Source: JBBQDK01 sp038319625 (lineage in GTDB: Bacteria > Pseudomonadota > Gammaproteobacteria > JBBQDK01). Taken from it: DNA of 14,985 nt. Below are positions 1 to 7,629 of the stretch, piece by piece (positions within the stretch are counted from its first letter, which is position 1; each line of letters opens with the position of its first letter). The notes under the pieces were generated by a model, which was not told where the DNA came from, did no database searches, and saw nothing but the letters and a program-made list of their open reading frames with translations. The stretch spans positions 1-14,985 of the forward strand of contig JBBQDK010000062.1 of assembly GCA_038319625.1 (NCBI GenBank), given 5' to 3'. The position numbers were made by a program, and so were the translations under genes.

Positions 1-18
1 ATAAGTATTGGAGTAATC

Positions 19-903
19 ATGGCTACTACATCCATGCGCCAGATGCTGGAAGCTGGCGTGCATTTCGGTCATCAGACCCGTTACTGGAACCCGAAGATGG
101 CTCAGTATATCTTCGGCGAACGCAATAAAATCCACATCGTAAACCTGGAAAAGACCCTGCCACTGTTCAATGACGCGATGAACTTCATCGGCAGTCTCGC
201 GGCACGCAAGGGTACCATACTGTTCGTCGGCACCAAACGTGCAGCCCGCGATGCGGTTCGTGAAGAAGCAGCGCGCTGCGGCATGCCGTTTGTCGATACC
301 CGCTGGCTGGGCGGCATGCTCACCAATTTCAAGACCATCAAGCAGTCCATCAAGCGCCTCAAGGAACTTGAGACCATGCAGGCGGACGGCTCGATCGAAC
401 GCTTCAACAAGAAAGAAGGCCTGATGCTGCGCCGCGAGATGGAAAAGCTGGATCGCAGCCTCGGTGGCATCAAGAACATGCCCAATCTGCCTGACGCCAT
501 GTTCGTCATCGACGTGGGCCATGAAAAGATCGCCATCACCGAAGCCTCCAAGCTCGGTATCCCGGTGGTCGGCGTGGTCGATACCAATAACAACCCCGAT
601 GGCGTCGACTACGTCATCCCCGGCAACGACGACGCGATCCGCGCCGTGCAACTCTATGTACAGGCCGCCGCTCAGGCGGTGCTGGATGGCCGCGGCACGC
701 AGGCGGTGATGCCTGCGGGTGCCGGCACTGGCGACGACTTCATCGAGCTCGATGACGACGGCGGCGTTGCCGCCAAGCCGGGCCTCAAGAAAGAACGCCC
801 GGCCGCCAAGAAGAAAGCCGCCTCAACAAAGCCTGCGACCGTGACCACCAAGAAAAAGGTGGACGTCAACCCGAAAGGTGCCGCCGACGCCACCGAAGGC
901 TGA
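19..903 (+). CDS. rpsB: 30S ribosomal protein S2
   Basis: Small-subunit ribosomal protein S2, which binds the 30S body-head junction and is needed for S1 binding. The S2 family core is clear: an N-terminal MRQMLEAGVHFGHQTRYWNP block (residues 6-25), then FVGTKRAARDAV, DTRWLGGMLTNFKTI (about 93-107), and PDAMFVIDVGHEKIAI (158-173). GGAG at 10-13 sits 5 nt before the ATG, fixing the start. The protein is 294 aa against about 241 in E. coli. The extra length is a low-complexity tail from about residue 232, first acidic (FIELDDDGG) and then Lys/Ala/Pro/Thr-rich. It is the first gene of the visible run, followed 52 nt later by tsf, the usual rpsB-tsf pair. The promoter and any S2-binding leader lie upstream of the window. 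Confidence 0.98.
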   Translation: MATTSMRQMLEAGVHFGHQTRYWNPKMAQYIFGERNKIHIVNLEKTLPLFNDAMNFIGSLAARKGTILFVGTKRAARDAVREEAARCGMPFVDTRWLGGMLTNFKTIKQSIKRLKELETMQADGSIERFNKKEGLMLRREMEKLDRSLGGIKNMPNLPDAMFVIDVGHEKIAITEASKLGIPVVGVVDTNNNPDGVDYVIPGNDDAIRAVQLYVQAAAQAVLDGRGTQAVMPAGAGTGDDFIELDDDGGVAAKPGLKKERPAAKKKAASTKPATVTTKKKVDVNPKGAADATEG

Positions 904-955
904 ATGGCTTTCTCGAAAAGCGTGCACCGAATTAAATTAGTCGAGGTATAGCATC

Positions 956-1840
956 ATGGAAATCACAGCAGCGCTGGTCAAAGAACTGCGCGAGCGCACC
1001 GGCTCGGGCATGATGGAGTGCAAAAAGGCACTGGTCGAATGCGGTGGCGATATCGAAGCCGCCGTCGAAACGATGCGCAAGGCCGGTCTGGCCAAGGCCG
1101 ACAAGAAGGCCGGTCGCGTCGCTTCAGAAGGCCTGATCGTGATTGAGTCGGCGGCGAACGGCAACAGCGCCGCGCTGGTAGAGGTCAACAGCGAAACCGA
1201 TTTCGTCGCCAAGGGCGATGACTTCCAGGCCTTTGCCCGTGCGGTCGCTACGCGCGTCCTGAAGAGCGATCCCGCCGATGTCGAAGCCCTGCTGGCAATG
1301 CCGCTCGCCGACGGCGGCGTCACTGTCGAAGAGGCGCGTCGCGAACTGATCGCCAAGCTCGGCGAGAACATGAGTGTGCGCCGCTTCGTGCGTTACCAGA
1401 GCGCCAACGGCAGCGTCGTAAGCTATCTGCACGGCACCCGCATCGGCGTGCTGGTGGAGATCGAAGGTGGCGACGCAGCGTTGGGCAGGGACATTGCCAT
1501 GCATGTCGCCGCCAGCCGTCCGGTGTGCGTCGATGCCAGCGGTGTGCCCGCCGAACTGCTTGCCAAAGAGCGTGAAATCTTCGCGGCACAGTCCGAGGCC
1601 AGCGGCAAGCCCGCCGCAATCATCGAGAAGATGGTCGAGGGCCGCATCAAGAAATATCTCGGTGAGGTCACGCTGCTCGGTCAGCCGTTCGTCAAGAACG
1701 ACAAGCAGACCGTCGAGGAATTGCTGAAGATCGCCAAGGCGACCGTGAAACGTTTCGACCGCATCGAACTGGGTGAAGGCATCGAAAAGAAAGCCGAGAA
1801 CTTCGCCGATGAGGTCATGGCACAGGTTAGAGGTAGTTGA
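956..1840 (+). CDS. tsf: Elongation factor Ts
   Basis: EF-Ts, the guanine nucleotide exchange factor that releases GDP from EF-Tu in the cytoplasm. The N-terminal UBA-like domain is visible (VKELRERTGSGMMECKKAL, residues 8-26). The TDFV motif at 81-84 contains the Asp-Phe pair that disrupts the EF-Tu magnesium site. The second core domain carries LHGTRIGVLVEIEGG and the C-terminal part VTLLGQPFVKNDKQTVEELL. The length of 294 aa is close to the E. coli protein (about 283). GAGG at 943-946 lies 9 nt upstream of the ATG. It follows rpsB closely and is probably co-transcribed with it. The downstream gap holds an unusual palindrome rather than an obvious terminator. Confidence 0.98.
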   Translation: MEITAALVKELRERTGSGMMECKKALVECGGDIEAAVETMRKAGLAKADKKAGRVASEGLIVIESAANGNSAALVEVNSETDFVAKGDDFQAFARAVATRVLKSDPADVEALLAMPLADGGVTVEEARRELIAKLGENMSVRRFVRYQSANGSVVSYLHGTRIGVLVEIEGGDAALGRDIAMHVAASRPVCVDASGVPAELLAKEREIFAAQSEASGKPAAIIEKMVEGRIKKYLGEVTLLGQPFVKNDKQTVEELLKIAKATVKRFDRIELGEGIEKKAENFADEVMAQVRGS

Positions 1841-1859
1841 GCAGTTATGCTTCCGATTA

Positions 1860-1944
1860 GTAGCGAGTGCCGAGTGGCGAGTGTCGAGTGGGAAACATCC
1901 CGCTACGCGCTGGTACTCGTAACTCGTCACTCGCACCTCGCTAC
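1860..1944. repeat. Intergenic palindrome with heptamer-array arms (CGAGT type)
   Basis: A long imperfect inverted repeat fills most of the tsf-pyrH gap. The left arm is four consecutive 7-mers ending CGAGT with two variable leading bases (1862-1889: AG, GC, GG, GT). Read on the other strand, the right arm (1915-1942) is again four 7-mers with leading bases AG, TG, GA, TA, the outermost ending CGAGG. The outer 8 bp GTAGCGAG/CTCGCTAC (1860-1867 and 1937-1944) pair perfectly. The 25-nt loop includes a small GGGAAACATCCC hairpin. The element ends 9 nt before the pyrH ATG. It has no U-tract, so it is not a standard terminator. I infer a dispersed genomic repeat, because similar CGAGT-periodic sequences are familiar to me from other environmental proteobacteria. 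Confidence 0.85.
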
Positions 1945-1953
1945 AATAAAAAA

Positions 1954-2688
1954 ATGACCAACATTCCAGCCTATCGTCGCGTCCTGTTGAAGTTGAGTGG
2001 CGAAGCCCTGCAAGGTGACGGCGACTTCGGAATTGATGCCAACGTACTCAACCGTCTGGCCGGTGATGTGCTGTCCTGTATGCAGCTGGGTGTTCAGGTG
2101 GCGCTGGTGATCGGTGGCGGCAATCTGTTCCGCGGCGCCAGCCTGGCGGCGGATGCCGGTATGGACCGCGTTACCGGCGACAATATGGGCATGCTGGCCA
2201 CCGTAATGAATGCACTGGCGATGCAGGACGCCCTGGAGAAGATAGGACTCAAGGCGCGCGTCATGTCGGCGATCCGTATCAATCAAGTGTGCGAGGACTA
2301 TATCCGGCGGCGTGCCGTACGGCATCTGGAAAAGGGCCGCGTGACAATCTTTGCGGCCGGCACCGGCAACCCGTTCTTCACTACAGATTCGGCGGCTAGT
2401 CTGCGCGCCATCGAAATCGGCGCCGATGTACTGTTCAAAGCCACCAAGGTCGATGGTGTGTACGCTGCTGACCCCATGAAATATCCCGACGCCGAACGCT
2501 ACACGCGTCTCAGCTATGATGAGGTGATCGCGCGTCAGCTCATGGTCATGGATACCACCGCCGTGGTGCTGTGCCGCGACCACGGCATGCCGTTGCGTAT
2601 CTTCGATGTCAACGCGCCGGATGCACTCCTGAAAGCTGTACGCGGCGAGGATATCGGAACCTTGGTGCAACAGGGAAAGGCGGCATGA
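1954..2688 (+). CDS. pyrH: UMP kinase (uridylate kinase)
   Basis: Phosphorylates UMP to UDP with ATP in pyrimidine nucleotide synthesis. It is a cytoplasmic hexamer of the amino-acid-kinase fold. Visible motifs are LLKLSGEALQG (11-21, phosphate-binding Lys13), IGGGNLFRG (53-61), RVTGDNMGMLATVMNALAM (72-90, UMP contact Asp76), AAGTGNPFFTTDSAA (134-148), and ATKVDGVYAADP. The length of 244 aa matches the family. The frame is open further upstream to a GTG at 1867, but that extension runs entirely through the palindrome and encodes non-family sequence, so the ATG before TNIPAYRR is the start. There is no Shine-Dalgarno; the leader is ACAATAAAAAA. The stop overlaps the frr start (ATGA), which suggests translational coupling. 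Confidence 0.97.
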   Translation: MTNIPAYRRVLLKLSGEALQGDGDFGIDANVLNRLAGDVLSCMQLGVQVALVIGGGNLFRGASLAADAGMDRVTGDNMGMLATVMNALAMQDALEKIGLKARVMSAIRINQVCEDYIRRRAVRHLEKGRVTIFAAGTGNPFFTTDSAASLRAIEIGADVLFKATKVDGVYAADPMKYPDAERYTRLSYDEVIARQLMVMDTTAVVLCRDHGMPLRIFDVNAPDALLKAVRGEDIGTLVQQGKAA

Positions 2689-3242
2689 TAGACGATCTTA
2701 AAAAAGACGCGGAACTGCGTATGGGCAAGAGCATCGATTCGCTGCGCCACGAACTCACCAAGCTGCGTACCGGTCGCGCCCACACCAGCCTGCTCGACCA
2801 TGTCATGGTCAGTTACTACGGCAATGACACGCCGCTCAATCAGGTGGCGAATGTCGGTGTCGTGGATGCCCGTACACTGATGATATCGCCCTGGGAGAAG
2901 GGCATGGTACAGGCAATCGAGAAGGCCATCATGGCCGCCAACCTCGGTCTCACGCCAAACACGGCAGGCACGGTTATCCGCATTCCACTGCCGCCACTTA
3001 CCGAGGAACGCCGTCGCGACATGACCAAGGTGGTGCGTCATGAAGCCGAAGGCACCCGCGTGGCGATCCGCAATATCCGTCGAGACGCCAACAACGACCT
3101 CAAGGACATGATCAAGGAGAAACTTATCTCCGAAGACGAGGAGCGGCGCGCGCAAGACGAAATCCAGAAACTCACCGATAAATACATCGCCGAAGTGGAT
3201 AAGGTGCTGGCAGGCAAGGAAGCCGAGTTGATGGAAGTCTGA
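2685..3242 (+). CDS. frr: Ribosome recycling factor
   Basis: With EF-G it splits the post-termination ribosome so that it can be reused. The family sequence is continuous: the helical domain (MRKS-like LRMGKSIDSLRHELTKLRTG, residues 11-30), the small beta domain with MVSYYGNDTPLNQVANV (41-57), and the C-terminal helices with VRHEAEGTRVAIRNIRRDAN (117-136), in which Arg132 matches the functionally important Arg132 of E. coli. The length of 185 aa equals the E. coli protein. GGGAAAGG at 2673-2680 is a good ribosome-binding site 4 nt before the ATG, and the ATG overlaps the pyrH stop. A longer in-frame start upstream lies inside pyrH and is not needed. Confidence 0.98.
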   Translation: MIDDLKKDAELRMGKSIDSLRHELTKLRTGRAHTSLLDHVMVSYYGNDTPLNQVANVGVVDARTLMISPWEKGMVQAIEKAIMAANLGLTPNTAGTVIRIPLPPLTEERRRDMTKVVRHEAEGTRVAIRNIRRDANNDLKDMIKEKLISEDEERRAQDEIQKLTDKYIAEVDKVLAGKEAELMEV

Positions 3243-3314
3243 ATGGGCTGGTGCGGACGCTGCCGGCGCTTGCGGCACAGCACCGGACTTCGTCGCAAGA
3301 CACATCAAACCCGT

Positions 3315-3331
3315 GCCGGGAGTTTCCCGGC
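3315..3331 (+). other. Small GC-rich hairpin in the frr-uppS gap
   Basis: GCCGGGA (3315-3321) and TCCCGGC (3325-3331) form a perfect 7-bp stem with a 3-nt loop. It lies in the 127-bp gap between frr and uppS. No T-run follows, so a Rho-independent terminator is not supported. It could be an RNA processing or stability element separating the translation genes from the lipid genes, or chance in GC-rich DNA. The rest of the gap shows no repeat, and no promoter I would trust: TACACT at 3355-3360 has no matching -35. Confidence 0.4.
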
Positions 3332-3369
3332 TCGCCATGCAAGAGTGCAGGGATTACACTAGGCGCGAT

Positions 3370-4140
3370 ATGTCCAACCCCCCTTCAAATCCCCATGACG
3401 CACGACTCGCCAGCACCATTCCGCGCCATGTGGCAATCATCATGGACGGTAATGGGCGCTGGGCCAAGGCGCGCAAACTGCCGCGCCATTTTGGACACAA
3501 GGCCGGTGTGGAATCGGTGCGACGCGTGGTCGAGTCCTGCATCGACAGCGGTGTCGAGGTGCTGACACTGTTCGCTTTCAGCAGCGAGAACTGGCGCCGC
3601 CCCAAGACCGAGGTCGGCCTGCTCATGGAACTGTTTTTGTCCACGCTGCAGCGCGAGATCAAGAAACTGCACAAAAACGGCGTACGGCTACGCATTATCG
3701 GCGAGCGGGAGCAGTTTGCCGACAAACTTCGTGAGCGCATCGTTGTCGGCGAACAACTCACGGCCGGCAATACCCGTCTCACCCTGGTGGTCGCGGCAAA
3801 TTACGGCGGACGCTGGGACATCACGCGTGCGGCGCGGCAATTGGCCGCTCAGGTGCGCGCCGGCGAACTGGAGCCCGGGGATTTGACGGTGGAGCGCCTC
3901 GACGCCGCGCTGTCGCTTGCCGATCTGCCGGAACCCGATCTGTTCATACGTACCGGTGGTGAACAGCGCATCAGTAATTTCCTGCTCTGGGAACTGGCCT
4001 ATACTGAACTGTATTTCACGGATATCCTGTGGCCCGATTTCGATAACGTGGCCTTCAATCAGGCGTTGCACTCTTATGCCGGAAGGCAACGTCGCTTCGG
4101 CCATACCGGCGAACAAGTGGAGCGACTCAAGGGAGCTTAA
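3370..4140 (+). CDS. uppS: (2E,6E)-farnesyl-diphosphate-specific undecaprenyl diphosphate synthase
   Basis: Cis-prenyltransferase that extends farnesyl-PP with eight isopentenyl-PP units to make undecaprenyl-PP, the carrier lipid for peptidoglycan and O-antigen. The P-loop HVAIIMDGNGRWAKAR (20-35) carries catalytic Asp26. FGH (41-43), SSENWRRP (71-78) and LFIRTGGEQRISNFLLWELAYTEL (191-214) supply the diphosphate-binding Arg194, Arg200 and Ser202. These residue numbers coincide with those of E. coli. The length of 256 aa fits the family. The ATG at 3370 is chosen over an in-frame GTG at 3313 because the extra residues are not family-like and AGG at 3361-3363 sits 6 nt upstream. Its 3' end overlaps the probable cdsA start. 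Confidence 0.97.
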   Translation: MSNPPSNPHDARLASTIPRHVAIIMDGNGRWAKARKLPRHFGHKAGVESVRRVVESCIDSGVEVLTLFAFSSENWRRPKTEVGLLMELFLSTLQREIKKLHKNGVRLRIIGEREQFADKLRERIVVGEQLTAGNTRLTLVVAANYGGRWDITRAARQLAAQVRAGELEPGDLTVERLDAALSLADLPEPDLFIRTGGEQRISNFLLWELAYTELYFTDILWPDFDNVAFNQALHSYAGRQRRFGHTGEQVERLKGA

Positions 4141-4957
4141 ACAGCGCCTGCTGACTGCAGCGGTGCTGATCGCCGGTATCGTCGCTGCGGTACTGGTGCT
4201 GGAGACGCGCTGGCTGGCGCTGATCTTCACGGTCATCACCGTGCTCGGCGCCTATGAATGGGCACGGCTCATGGCGCTAAAGACGGCACTCGCGCAGTAT
4301 CTCTACGCGGCCGGTATCGGCATGCTGTTGTGGCTGTGCTGGATGACGGTACTGCATGATGTCGCGGTACTGAGAATTTTCATAATGGCGAGTGGCGCCT
4401 GGTGGCTAGTGGCAACGCTGTGGCTGAGCCGTCCGCAGTTGGCCGTGAGCGATAGTACTGCGGCACTACTGATAAAGGCGTGCGCGGGTATCTGTACCCT
4501 GGTACCGAGTTGGGTCGCGCTGCTGGCCTTGCATGCACAAACGCCACATGGCGCCTACCGTCTGCTGTTTCTGCTGACGCTGATCTGGGTGGCGGATACG
4601 GCGGCCTATTTCGCCGGCAAGCGTTGGGGGCGCGCCAAACTGGCACCGCGTATAAGTCCCGGCAAGACCCGGGTTGGTGTCTATGGCGCGTTGCTGGCCG
4701 CGGCCATATACGGTTTTTTTGCGTCGGGCGCGTTGGGCATGGCGGGCTCGTCCCGCTTGGCGTTCGCCGCGCTGTGCATCGTAACCGCACTGTTCTCGGT
4801 GATCGGCGATTTATTCGAAAGCCTGTTCAAGCGCCAGCACGGCGTCAAGGACAGCGGTACGCTGATACCCGGTCATGGCGGGGTGCTCGATCGCATCGAC
4901 AGTCTCACCGCCGCCGCGCCGATCTTCGTGCTCGGCCTGTACTGGCTGGATAAGTAA
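4076..4957 (+). CDS. cdsA: Phosphatidate cytidylyltransferase (CDP-diacylglycerol synthase)
   Basis: Integral inner-membrane enzyme that makes CDP-diacylglycerol from CTP and phosphatidate, the branch point for bacterial phospholipids. The C-terminal family signature is complete: SLFKRQHGVKDSGTLIPGHGG followed by VLDRIDS. Upstream is WVADTAAYFAGKRWGRAKLAPRISPGKT, also conserved, and several hydrophobic membrane segments are visible. The 3' end is certain. The start is not: the homologous region begins LKQRLLTAAVLI at 4136, where the codon is CTT, and no ATG, GTG or TTG lies there. The nearest upstream in-frame ATG is 4076, inside uppS, giving 293 aa with a 20-residue lead. Alternatives are a CTG at 4148 behind AAGGGAG (4129-4135) or a GTG at 4163. 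The stop overlaps the dxr start (TAATG). Confidence 0.93.
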   Translation: MPEGNVASAIPANKWSDSRELKQRLLTAAVLIAGIVAAVLVLETRWLALIFTVITVLGAYEWARLMALKTALAQYLYAAGIGMLLWLCWMTVLHDVAVLRIFIMASGAWWLVATLWLSRPQLAVSDSTAALLIKACAGICTLVPSWVALLALHAQTPHGAYRLLFLLTLIWVADTAAYFAGKRWGRAKLAPRISPGKTRVGVYGALLAAAIYGFFASGALGMAGSSRLAFAALCIVTALFSVIGDLFESLFKRQHGVKDSGTLIPGHGGVLDRIDSLTAAAPIFVLGLYWLDK

Positions 4958-6195
4958 TGCCGATGTCCTCTGCTATAACGCAATCCTCCGCCGCACGTGC
5001 GCCGCTGGGCGTGACGGTGCTGGGTGCGACCGGTTCCATCGGCGTCAATACGCTGGATGTGATCGCGCGTCATCCGGAGCGCTATCGAGTCATTGCCTTG
5101 TCCGCCCATTCCGATGCCGAGCGGCTGTTCGAACAATGTCTGGTGCATCGTCCCGAGTATGCCGTACTGACTGAGGATGATGCCGCGCAGCGTCTGGCGC
5201 AACGTCTGCGCACACAGGGACTGGCGACCGAGGTATTGAGCGGTGTCGCGGGCCTTGAATGGATCGCAGCCCTGCCGCATACCGACTGCGTCATGGCCGC
5301 CATCGTCGGCGCGGCCGGATTGGCACCGACGCTGGCGGCGGTGCGTGCCGGCAAGCGCGTATTGCTGGCCAACAAGGAAGCGCTGGTGATGGCCGGCGCG
5401 CTGTTTATGGACGAGGTGCGCCGTCACAAGGCCGTACTGCTGCCCATCGACAGCGAACACAACGCTGTCTTCCAGTGCATGCCAGGCGACTATGCCCGCG
5501 GACTGGACCAGGTCGGCGTGCGCCGCATTCTGTTGACCGCTTCGGGCGGGCCGTTCCGCGCGACACCGCTCGATGAACTGCATGCGGTCACGCCCGAGCA
5601 GGCCTGCGCGCATCCGAATTGGGTGATGGGCCGCAAGATCTCGGTGGATTCCGCCACCATGATGAACAAGGGCCTGGAGGTGATCGAGGCCTGCTGGCTG
5701 TTCGATACCACGCCGGAGCGCATCCAGGTAGTGCTGCATCCGCAGAGCGTGCTCCACTCCATGGTCGAGTACGTCGACGGTTCGGTGCTGGCGCAACTCG
5801 GCAATCCGGACATGCGCACGCCCATCGCGCACGCACTGGCCTGGCCGGAGCGTATCGCTTCCGGCGTCGAGTCGCTGGACATCTTCAGTGTCGCACGCCT
5901 GGATTTCGAGGCGCCGGATCTGGCGCGCTTTCCCTGTCTGGGTCTCGCCTATCAGGCTTGGCGCACCGGTGGTACCGCGCCGACACTGCTCAATGCCGCC
6001 AATGAATGCGCGGTACAGGCCTTCCTCGAGCGCCGCATCCGTTTTACATCCATTCCAACTGTGATCGAACAGGTGCTGGCCGAGCTTACGCCGCGCACAC
6101 CGGATTCACTGGCGGTTATCTTCGAGGACGATCTCGTCGCACGCGACTGCGCGCAGCGGGTCATCGAACACGAAGCGCAGCACGTGGCCGGCTGA
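4957..6195 (+). CDS. dxr: 1-deoxy-D-xylulose 5-phosphate reductoisomerase
   Basis: Converts DXP to 2-C-methyl-D-erythritol 4-phosphate with NADPH, the committed step of the MEP isoprenoid pathway. It thus feeds precursor to the undecaprenyl-PP synthase encoded two genes upstream. Seen are the NADPH-binding VTVLGATGSIGVNTLDVI (19-36), LLANKEALVMAG (136-147), metal ligands in LPIDSEHNAVFQC (162-174, Asp165 and Glu167), and the substrate loop HPNWVMGRKISVDSATMMNK plus GLE (219-241, Asn237, Lys238, Glu241). The 412 aa is slightly longer than E. coli (398) because of a short N-terminal lead. ATG 4957 overlaps the cdsA stop; ATG 4963 is an alternative. The 3' end overlaps rseP as TGATG. Confidence 0.97.
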   Translation: MPMSSAITQSSAARAPLGVTVLGATGSIGVNTLDVIARHPERYRVIALSAHSDAERLFEQCLVHRPEYAVLTEDDAAQRLAQRLRTQGLATEVLSGVAGLEWIAALPHTDCVMAAIVGAAGLAPTLAAVRAGKRVLLANKEALVMAGALFMDEVRRHKAVLLPIDSEHNAVFQCMPGDYARGLDQVGVRRILLTASGGPFRATPLDELHAVTPEQACAHPNWVMGRKISVDSATMMNKGLEVIEACWLFDTTPERIQVVLHPQSVLHSMVEYVDGSVLAQLGNPDMRTPIAHALAWPERIASGVESLDIFSVARLDFEAPDLARFPCLGLAYQAWRTGGTAPTLLNAANECAVQAFLERRIRFTSIPTVIEQVLAELTPRTPDSLAVIFEDDLVARDCAQRVIEHEAQHVAG

Positions 6196-7553
6196 TGGAC
6201 GACATTCTGATTTCCATCGTTTCCTTTTTGGTCGCTCTCGGTCTGCTCATCACCGTGCACGAGTTCGGTCATTTCTGGGTGGCGCGTCGTGTCGGCGTCA
6301 AGGTGCTGCGCTTTTCCATCGGCTTCGGCCCGCCGCTGTGGCGGCGCATGGGCGCGGACGGGACCGAATACGTGCTGGCCGCCCTGCCGTTGGGCGGTTA
6401 TGTGAAGATGCTCGACGAGCGCGAAGGCGAGGTACCGGAACAGGAACTGCACCGGGCCTTCAACCGGCAGTCGCTACCGGCGCGCGCGGCGGTGGTCAGC
6501 GCCGGACCGATCTTCAATCTACTGTTCGCGGTACTGGCCTATTGGCTGATGTTCATGAGCGGCGTGACCGGACTCAAACCCATGCTGGGAAAGGTGGAAC
6601 AAGGCACGCCGGCGCAGCAGGCCGGTCTGCAGGCCGGCGACCTGATTCTCTCTGCAGATGGCCGTGCTACACCGACTTGGGACGCGCTGGCCCTGGCCCT
6701 GCTGGGTGGCGCCATGGAGAACGGGCGGATCGATCTGCACGTGCACACCGCACACGGCGACCGCTCGCTGACTCTGATGCTCGGCAGTCATGAGGCCCTG
6801 GACGGACAGGCGGATTTTCTCAAGGATGTCGGTCTGCAACCCTGGCAGCCGATTATTCCGGCGGTGATCGACAAGCTCGAAGCGGGCGGTGCCGCGCAGC
6901 GCGCCGGTCTGCAGGCCGGTGATCGCATCCTGGCAGCGGGCGGGCAGCCGATCAAGGACTGGACGCAATGGGTGGACTGGGTGCAGGCGCACCCGGGCAA
7001 GTCCTTTCCGGTGAGCGTGCAGCGCGGTGAGCGGCATCTCGAAATCAACCTGCAGCCGGACACGCTCAAGAGTGAGACCGGTGTGATCGGCCGTATCGGT
7101 GCCTACGGCCGCGTGCCGGAAGGATTGTACGAGGGCATGCGTGCGCAATTCCGTTACGGACCGGTGGCGGCTTTCGGTGCCGCGCTGCAACGCACCGCCG
7201 ATATGAGCCTGCTGACCCTGCGCATGCTCGGCAAGATGATCACCGGGCAGGCATCGGTGAAGAACCTCAGCGGGCCGATCAGTATCGCGCAGTATGCCGG
7301 CCAATCGGCACACGCCGGCGGCTCCTCATTCCTGGCTTTTCTCGCGATAATCAGTCTCAGTCTGGGAATACTCAATCTCTTGCCGATTCCAGTACTGGAT
7401 GGTGGCCACCTGATGTATTACCTTATTGAGCTGGCGACAGGCAGGCCGGTATCCGAGCGTGTACAGAGTTTCGGTCAGACCGTGGGCATCGGCTTGCTGA
7501 TGATGCTCATGGCGGTGGCATTTTACAACGATCTGGCGCGCTTGCTCGGCTAA
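6195..7553 (+). CDS. rseP: RIP metalloprotease RseP (site-2 protease, sigma-E pathway)
   Basis: Inner-membrane zinc protease that cleaves the transmembrane segment of anti-sigma factor RseA after DegS, releasing sigma-E during envelope stress. The zinc motif HEFGH is at residues 22-26 in the first membrane helix. Two PDZ domains follow: about 126-200 (AQQAGLQAGDLILSADG) and about 220-290 (AQRAGLQAGDRILAAGG). NLLPIPVLDGGH (394-405) supplies the third zinc ligand, Asp402, at the same number as in E. coli. The length of 452 aa compares with 450 in E. coli. The ATG overlaps the dxr stop, so translation is probably coupled. An open frame extends further upstream inside dxr but is not family-like. 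BamA is encoded next, linking sensing and assembly of outer-membrane proteins. Confidence 0.97.
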   Translation: MDDILISIVSFLVALGLLITVHEFGHFWVARRVGVKVLRFSIGFGPPLWRRMGADGTEYVLAALPLGGYVKMLDEREGEVPEQELHRAFNRQSLPARAAVVSAGPIFNLLFAVLAYWLMFMSGVTGLKPMLGKVEQGTPAQQAGLQAGDLILSADGRATPTWDALALALLGGAMENGRIDLHVHTAHGDRSLTLMLGSHEALDGQADFLKDVGLQPWQPIIPAVIDKLEAGGAAQRAGLQAGDRILAAGGQPIKDWTQWVDWVQAHPGKSFPVSVQRGERHLEINLQPDTLKSETGVIGRIGAYGRVPEGLYEGMRAQFRYGPVAAFGAALQRTADMSLLTLRMLGKMITGQASVKNLSGPISIAQYAGQSAHAGGSSFLAFLAIISLSLGILNLLPIPVLDGGHLMYYLIELATGRPVSERVQSFGQTVGIGLLMMLMAVAFYNDLARLLG

Positions 7554-7560
7554 GCGTGCG

Positions 7561-7580
7561 GCACCCGGCCGCACCCGGCC
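7561..7580. repeat. Tandem 10-bp duplication between rseP and bamA
   Basis: GCACCCGGCC occurs twice head to tail in the 76-bp gap between rseP and bamA. The second copy also lets CGGCC (7566-7570) pair with GGCCG (7577-7581) around a 6-nt loop. No T-run follows. It may be a slippage duplication with a weak stem. I see no sigma-E promoter (GGAACTT with TCTGA) in this gap. Confidence 0.6.
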
Positions 7581-7629
7581 GTGTCCCGAAGACGAATGGC
7601 AGCACAACTTGCGACATAAGAGAGTCAGA

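Noticed and set aside
1124..1936. Long minus-strand open frame across tsf and the palindrome
   Set aside because: It is antisense to a clear tsf gene in GC-rich DNA. Its start comes from the CGAGT repeat, and the product has no recognisable family.
1862..1942. CRISPR array
   Set aside because: The units are 7 nt with no 20-40-nt spacers, and the arms are inverted rather than direct over the element. No cas genes are near.
1867..1953. Extended pyrH start at GTG 1867
   Set aside because: The extra 29 codons are entirely repeat sequence and do not resemble UMP kinases; the ATG at 1954 gives the normal 244-aa protein.
4873..5832. Minus-strand frame opposite dxr
   Set aside because: It is antisense to a gene with all catalytic motifs and shows no family features of its own.
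7554..7629. Sigma-E promoter before bamA
   Set aside because: Neither a GGAACTT-like -35 nor a TCTGA-like -10 with suitable spacing is visible in the gap, although such control is known for this cluster in E. coli.
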